Source: Rhodopseudomonas sp. AAP120
GTDB taxonomy: Bacteria; Pseudomonadota; Alphaproteobacteria; Rhizobiales; Xanthobacteraceae
Assembly (NCBI RefSeq): GCF_001295845.1
Contig: NZ_LJIC01000141.1
Span: forward strand, 1 to 39,501
DNA: 39,501 bases
Reading direction: 5' to 3'
Shown here: piece after piece, positions 35,751-39,501 of the stretch
Layout of the letters: the number at the start of each line of letters is the position of its first letter
How positions within the stretch are numbered: position 1 is the stretch's first letter
The notes under the pieces: generated by a model
Database searches by the model: none
What the model saw: the letters and a program-made list of their open reading frames with translations, nothing else
Told to the model about the DNA's origin: nothing
Position numbers and translations under genes: made by a program

Positions 35751-36854
35751 TCAGTTACTTTCCTTGAGCGTCGGACTGGCAGTCAGTCCGGAGAGGTTGA
35801 ACACACGCTTGGGGATGAGTTCGCCGTTGCCGAGTTCGGCGAGGGCCAGAAGCCGGCCTGCCACCGTGACATAGACTGTGCCGCTGCAATTGGGCGCATC
35901 CCGTCCGCGCAACAAAACGGCCTGGCCCCGATGGAGCCTTGCCGCATCAGCCCGTGTGACGGCCAGTGCCGGGATGTCGTCCAGCGCGGTCTCAACGGGC
36001 AAAAGCGCGTCGGCGAGGCTACCCTCGCCGGACGCCGCTCTATCGCACAAAGCCTGCAACTGTTCCAGCGGAATCATGTCGGCCTCGTCGAACGGGCCGC
36101 ACAGCGTCCGGCGCAGCGCGCAGATATGGCCGTAGCAGCCGAGCAGCCGGCCCATGTCGCGCGCCAGCGCCCGCACATAGGTTCCCTTGCCGCACTCGGC
36201 CTCGAACACCGAATGGCCGCTATCCTGATGATCCACCAGGGTTAATTCGTGAATCTCGACGGGCCGCGGGGCCAGCGCGACGACTTCGCCGTCCCGCGCC
36301 AGATCGTAGGCGCGCTCGCCCTGGATCTTCACGGCGGAATATTGCGGCGGAATCTGCTCGATCACGCCGGTGAAGCGCGGCAGCAGCGCCATGATGGCCT
36401 GCGCGGTGGGCCGCTCGGCGCTGGTGGCTACAGCCTTGCCTTCGGTGTCGTCGGTATCCCGCTCCTCGCCCCAGGCGACGGTGAAGCGATAGCGCTTGCG
36501 GCCGTCCATCACGAACGGCACCGTCTTGGTCGCCTCGCCCATCGCGATCGGCAGGCCGCCGGAGGCGAGCGGATCGAGCGTGCCGGCGTGGCCGGCGCGC
36601 TTGGCCGAGAACAGCCGCTTCACCACCGCGACCGCGTGGGTGGAGGTCATGCCGACCGGCTTGTCGAGAATCACCCAACCGTGGACGTCGCGCTTGTCGC
36701 GGCGCGGCTGCTTGTTGCCGTCCTTGCCGCGCGCCTGGTTGCGCGGATCGTTGTTGTCGCGCGGCTTGCGGGCGGCGGCGGGCGGAACGTCGTCGGCGCC
36801 GGCGTGCTGCAGATCATGCGGAGCGCGCTGCGCGGCGGAGGTGGTCACGGTCAT
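35751..36854 (-). CDS. truB: TruB, tRNA pseudouridine-55 synthase
   Basis: A 367-residue enzyme that makes the T-loop pseudouridine 55 of tRNA. The catalytic Asp is in [13 protein letters not shown] (Asp94), and DKPVGMTS lies at 64-71. It has a hydrophilic, basic N-terminal extension of about 55 residues (rich in Arg, Lys, Asp, Asn) before [10 protein letters not shown], longer than in E. coli TruB. The ATG at 36854 shares its first base with the rbfA stop (TGATG). The frame opens earlier, inside rbfA, without similarity. Confidence 0.96.
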   Translation of the reverse strand: MTVTTSAAQRAPHDLQHAGADDVPPAAARKPRDNNDPRNQARGKDGNKQPRRDKRDVHGWVILDKPVGMTSTHAVAVVKRLFSAKRAGHAGTLDPLASGGLPIAMGEATKTVPFVMDGRKRYRFTVAWGEERDTDDTEGKAVATSAERPTAQAIMALLPRFTGVIEQIPPQYSAVKIQGERAYDLARDGEVVALAPRPVEIHELTLVDHQDSGHSVFEAECGKGTYVRALARDMGRLLGCYGHICALRRTLCGPFDEADMIPLEQLQALCDRAASGEGSLADALLPVETALDDIPALAVTRADAARLHRGQAVLLRGRDAPNCSGTVYVTVAGRLLALAELGNGELIPKRVFNLSGLTASPTLKESN

Positions 36855-37267
36855 CAGTCCTGGTCCGGATCGGGTTCGAGGTCTTTCTGCACCGCGGGCG
36901 TGCGCAGAAGTTTGTCGATCCGCTCGGCCTCGGCGAAACGTTCGTCGATCCGGAAGCGGATATCGGGGGCGTATTTCAGGTTCACGCGCCGGGCGATCTC
37001 GCCGCGCAAAAATTTCTTGTGGTGCTCGAGCGCGTCCAGCACCAGCTTCTCGTCGCGGCCGCCGAGCGGCATCACGTAGATCGTGGCGAGCTTCAGATCC
37101 GGCGACATCCGGACTTCCGGCACCGTGATCAAATGCGTCTCCAGCACCGGATCGTGCACGCCACCCTGGCTCAAGATCTCGGCCGCCGCGTGACGCACCA
37201 GCTCGCCGACGCGCAACGACCGCGTCGACCCGCCGGACGGGGAACTCTTCTGGTGATGGCGGGGCAT
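36854..37267 (-). CDS. rbfA: RbfA, 30S ribosome-binding factor
   Basis: A 137-residue KH-fold maturation factor for 16S rRNA, important in the cold. Family features include [17 protein letters not shown] and the C-terminal RIDKLL. The ATG at 37267 ([10 protein letters not shown]) is preferred; a TTG at 37282, five codons earlier, is the other possible start. It overlaps truB by one base (TGATG). A family B repeat separates it from infB. Confidence 0.95.
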   Translation of the reverse strand: MPRHHQKSSPSGGSTRSLRVGELVRHAAAEILSQGGVHDPVLETHLITVPEVRMSPDLKLATIYVMPLGGRDEKLVLDALEHHKKFLRGEIARRVNLKYAPDIRFRIDERFAEAERIDKLLRTPAVQKDLEPDPDQD

Positions 37268-37288
37268 AGCTCGGTTTTCCAATCATCA

Positions 37289-37438
37289 CATGGTTCGAGA
37301 CGCGCAGTCGAAACGACTACGCTCCTCACCATGAGGGCTGCGGTTGGTGCGGCCTCGATCACCTGGGATCGGGCAGTGCCCTCATCCTGAGGAGCCCGGC
37401 AGAGCTCGAAGAGCTCGGCCGGGCGTCTCGAAGGATGA
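37289..37438. repeat. Inverted-repeat element, family B (copy 3), between infB and rbfA
   Basis: It carries GGTTCGAGACGCGC and GCTCCTCACCATGAGGG, then CCTCATCCTGAGGAGC and GCGTCTCGAAGGATGAG, so two hairpin halves are joined by a spacer. It is related to the units upstream of moeB and fabI. It interrupts the otherwise tight infB-rbfA-truB-rpsO operon and would be transcribed with it. Confidence 0.85.
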
Positions 37439-37468
37439 GCAGTTACGTCTCGACTGTAAGAATCGGAC

Positions 37469-39501
37469 TTACAGCGAGCGCTGGATGGTTTCGATGCGGT
37501 AGCACTCGATCACGTCACCGACGCGCATGTCGGTGTAGTTCTCGAACGCCATGCCGCATTCCTGGCCGGCCTGGACTTCCTTCACTTCGTCCTTGAACCG
37601 CTTCAAGGTCGACAGCTTGCCCTCGTGAACCACGACGTTGTCGCGGATCAGGCGGACATTGGCGCCGCGCTCGACGGTGCCGTCGGTGACGCGGCAGCCG
37701 GCGACCTTGCCGACCTTGGAGATGTTGAAGATCTCCAGGATCTGGGCGTTGCCCAGCATGGTTTCGCGCAGCGTCGGCGCGAGCAGGCCGCTCATCGCCT
37801 TCTTAATGTCATCCACGAGGTCGTAGATGATGTTGTAGTAGCGGATCTCGATGCCGTTGCGCTTGGCGGCCGCAGCGGCCTCCTTGTTGGCGCGGACCGA
37901 GAAGCCGAGGATGACGGCGTTGAAGCCTTCGGCCAGCGTCACGTCGCTCTCGCTGATGCCGCCGACGCCGGCGTGCAGGATGCGCGCGGCGACCTCGTCG
38001 GTGCCGAGCTTCTCCAGCGAGCCGAGGATCGCTTCCAGCGAACCCTGGACGTCCGCCTTGACGATCAGCGGGAAGTCCTTGCGGCCCGAGGTCTTGAGCT
38101 GGCTCATCATCTGCTCGAGCGAGCCGCGCATGCCGACCGCGGAGGCCGCCTTCTCGCGCTTCTGATGGGCACGATAGGAGGTGACTTCACGGGCGCGGGC
38201 TTCGTTCTCGACCACCGCGAGACGATCGCCGGCTTCCGGCGGACCGTTGAAGCCGAGCACCTCGACCGGCACCGACGGGCCGGCTTCCTGCACGGTCTCG
38301 CCCTGATCGGAGATCAGCGCGCGGACGCGGCCCATCTCGGCGCCGGCCACGATGATGTCGCCGACCTTGAGGGTGCCGCGCTGGACCAGCACGGTGGCCA
38401 CCGGACCGCGGCCGCGATCGAGCTTGGCTTCGATCACGGTGCCCTCGGCCGGGCGGGTGGTGTTGGTCTTGAGGTCCAAGAGTTCGGCCTGCAGCGCGAT
38501 CATCTCGAGCAGCTTGTCGAGATTGGTCTTGTTCTTGGCCGAGACTTCGACGTCGACGACGTCGCCGCCGAGCGATTCGACCTGGACGTTGTGCTGCAAC
38601 AGCTCGGTGCGGACCCGCTCGGGCCGCGCGTCCGGCTTGTCGATCTTGTTGATCGCCACGATGATCGGAACGCCGGCCGCCTTGGCGTGATTGATCGCCT
38701 CGATGGTCTGCGGCATCACGCCGTCGTCCGCCGCCACCACCAGGATGACGATATCGGTGACCTTGGCGCCGCGGGCGCGCATCGCGGTGAACGCGGCGTG
38801 GCCGGGGGTGTCGATGAAGGTGATCTTGGTGCCGGTCTCCGGCGAGGTCACCTGATAGGCGCCGATGTGCTGGGTGATGCCGCCGGCTTCGCCCGACACC
38901 ACGTTGGCGTGGCGCAGCGCGTCGAGCAGCGAGGTCTTGCCGTGGTCGACGTGGCCCATCACGGTCACGACCGGGGAACGCGGCTCGGTGTCGGTCGAAT
39001 CGTCGACGACGTCGAACAGGCCCTCTTCCACGTCCGCAGCGGCGACGCGCTTGACGCTGTGGCCGAGCTCTTCGGCGATCAGCTGCGCGGTGTCGGCGTC
39101 GATCACGTCGTTGATCTTGTGCATCGCGCCTTGCTTCATCAGCATGCGGATGACGTCCACGGCCCGCTCCGACATGCGGTTGGCGAGCTCCTGGATGGTG
39201 ATGGCTTCGGGAACGACGACTTCGCGCACCAGCTTTTCTTTCGGCTCGTTCGAGGCGTGGCCCTTGAGGCGCTGGGTGCGGCGGCGGAACGAGGCGATCG
39301 AACGCTCGCGGACGTCGTCGGCGTTGAGCGCGGTGACCACGGTGAGGCGGCCGCGCTGCTTCGACGCGCCGGGCTTGGCGGCGGGCTGCTTCGGCGGCGG
39401 CGCCGGACGCGCGGGACCGCCCGGACGGCGGATCATGCGCGGCGCTTCGTCGTCGTCACCGGCCTCGGCGGCGACGGCGGGCGGACGGCCCGGAGCGGCC
39501 G
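37469..39501 (-). CDS. infB: Translation initiation factor IF-2, cut by the window edge
   Basis: The C-terminal 677 or so residues of IF-2, the GTPase that brings initiator tRNA to the ribosome. The GTPase motifs are visible: [27 protein letters not shown] and NKIDKPDA. Domains II-IV follow, ending [14 protein letters not shown]. The frame stays open to the right edge through a Pro/Ala-rich region ([20 protein letters not shown]), and the true start lies outside. It is the first gene visible of the infB-rbfA-truB-rpsO-pnp run, so nusA probably lies to the right. Confidence 0.98.
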   Translation of the reverse strand, partial: AAPGRPPAVAAEAGDDDEAPRMIRRPGGPARPAPPPKQPAAKPGASKQRGRLTVVTALNADDVRERSIASFRRRTQRLKGHASNEPKEKLVREVVVPEAITIQELANRMSERAVDVIRMLMKQGAMHKINDVIDADTAQLIAEELGHSVKRVAAADVEEGLFDVVDDSTDTEPRSPVVTVMGHVDHGKTSLLDALRHANVVSGEAGGITQHIGAYQVTSPETGTKITFIDTPGHAAFTAMRARGAKVTDIVILVVAADDGVMPQTIEAINHAKAAGVPIIVAINKIDKPDARPERVRTELLQHNVQVESLGGDVVDVEVSAKNKTNLDKLLEMIALQAELLDLKTNTTRPAEGTVIEAKLDRGRGPVATVLVQRGTLKVGDIIVAGAEMGRVRALISDQGETVQEAGPSVPVEVLGFNGPPEAGDRLAVVENEARAREVTSYRAHQKREKAASAVGMRGSLEQMMSQLKTSGRKDFPLIVKADVQGSLEAILGSLEKLGTDEVAARILHAGVGGISESDVTLAEGFNAVILGFSVRANKEAAAAAKRNGIEIRYYNIIYDLVDDIKKAMSGLLAPTLRETMLGNAQILEIFNISKVGKVAGCRVTDGTVERGANVRLIRDNVVVHEGKLSTLKRFKDEVKEVQAGQECGMAFENYTDMRVGDVIECYRIETIQRSL

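Noticed and set aside
35751-37289. Longer version of truB starting at 37289
   Set aside because: The extra part is rbfA read in another frame. TruB family residues and the coupled ATG support 36854.

Overview
The window looks like a chromosomal segment of a high-GC alphaproteobacterium of the Bradyrhizobium/Rhodopseudomonas group (Nitrobacteraceae, Hyphomicrobiales). The case rests on the protein families (Irr with a haem regulatory Cys-Pro motif next to fabA, DivL, alphaproteobacterial AddB), on gene order (mutM / ubiE-ubiB-coaBC-dut; infB-rbfA-truB-rpsO-pnp; irr / fabA-fabB-fabI; katG / oxyR) and on dense intergenic palindromic repeats of the kind common in these genomes. The species cannot be fixed from the sequence alone; Rhodopseudomonas is my best guess. 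Almost everything is core genome. I see no prophage, integron, CRISPR array, transposase, tRNA or rRNA.

Layout. 1-10.6 kb, all on the minus strand and read right to left: ubiE, ubiB, coaBC, dut (ubiquinone and CoA synthesis, dUTP removal), then divL (a histidine-kinase-like cell-cycle regulator with Tyr in place of the phospho-acceptor His), a tsaE-amgK fusion, a PilZ protein, murU, and addB running off the left edge. 10.6-19.4 kb is a mixed stretch of single genes on both strands: mutM, a glyoxalase-fold protein, a secreted peptidoglycan-binding pseudo-protease, a MoeB/ThiF-like enzyme, an aldo/keto reductase with a divergent LysR regulator, a D-2-hydroxyacid dehydrogenase and an exported SH3-domain protein. 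19.6-23.1 kb carries the iron regulator irr, divergent from the unsaturated fatty-acid genes fabA-fabB-fabI. 23.4-31.6 kb is an oxidative-stress and signalling block: a DUF3060 exported protein, katG divergent from oxyR, an AT-richer stretch with a decayed chemoreceptor tail, a soluble triple-PAS chemoreceptor-like protein, and a Tat-exported Mn-type superoxide dismutase. 31.7-32.8 kb is an LpxR-like outer-membrane lipid A deacylase. 33-39.5 kb is the translation/RNA operon infB-rbfA-truB-rpsO-pnp, read right to left, with infB running off the right edge.

Functional links. AmgK and MurU together make UDP-MurNAc from recycled MurNAc. KatG, OxyR and SodA form a peroxide/superoxide defence group. 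Irr lies head to head with the fab genes. DivL is expected to feed the CckA-CtrA cell-cycle relay. Three families of inverted-repeat elements sit between the genes. The most abundant has seven copies, and one copy lies in five of the six tail-to-tail gene junctions, which suggests a role as a two-way transcription stop.

The most unusual proteins are a CoaBC enzyme with an in-frame FitA-type ribbon-helix-helix antitoxin-like domain at its N-terminus, a trypsin-like protein whose catalytic His is Glu, DivL with Tyr at the phospho-acceptor position, and the TsaE-AmgK fusion. I did not find a clearly novel multi-gene system.
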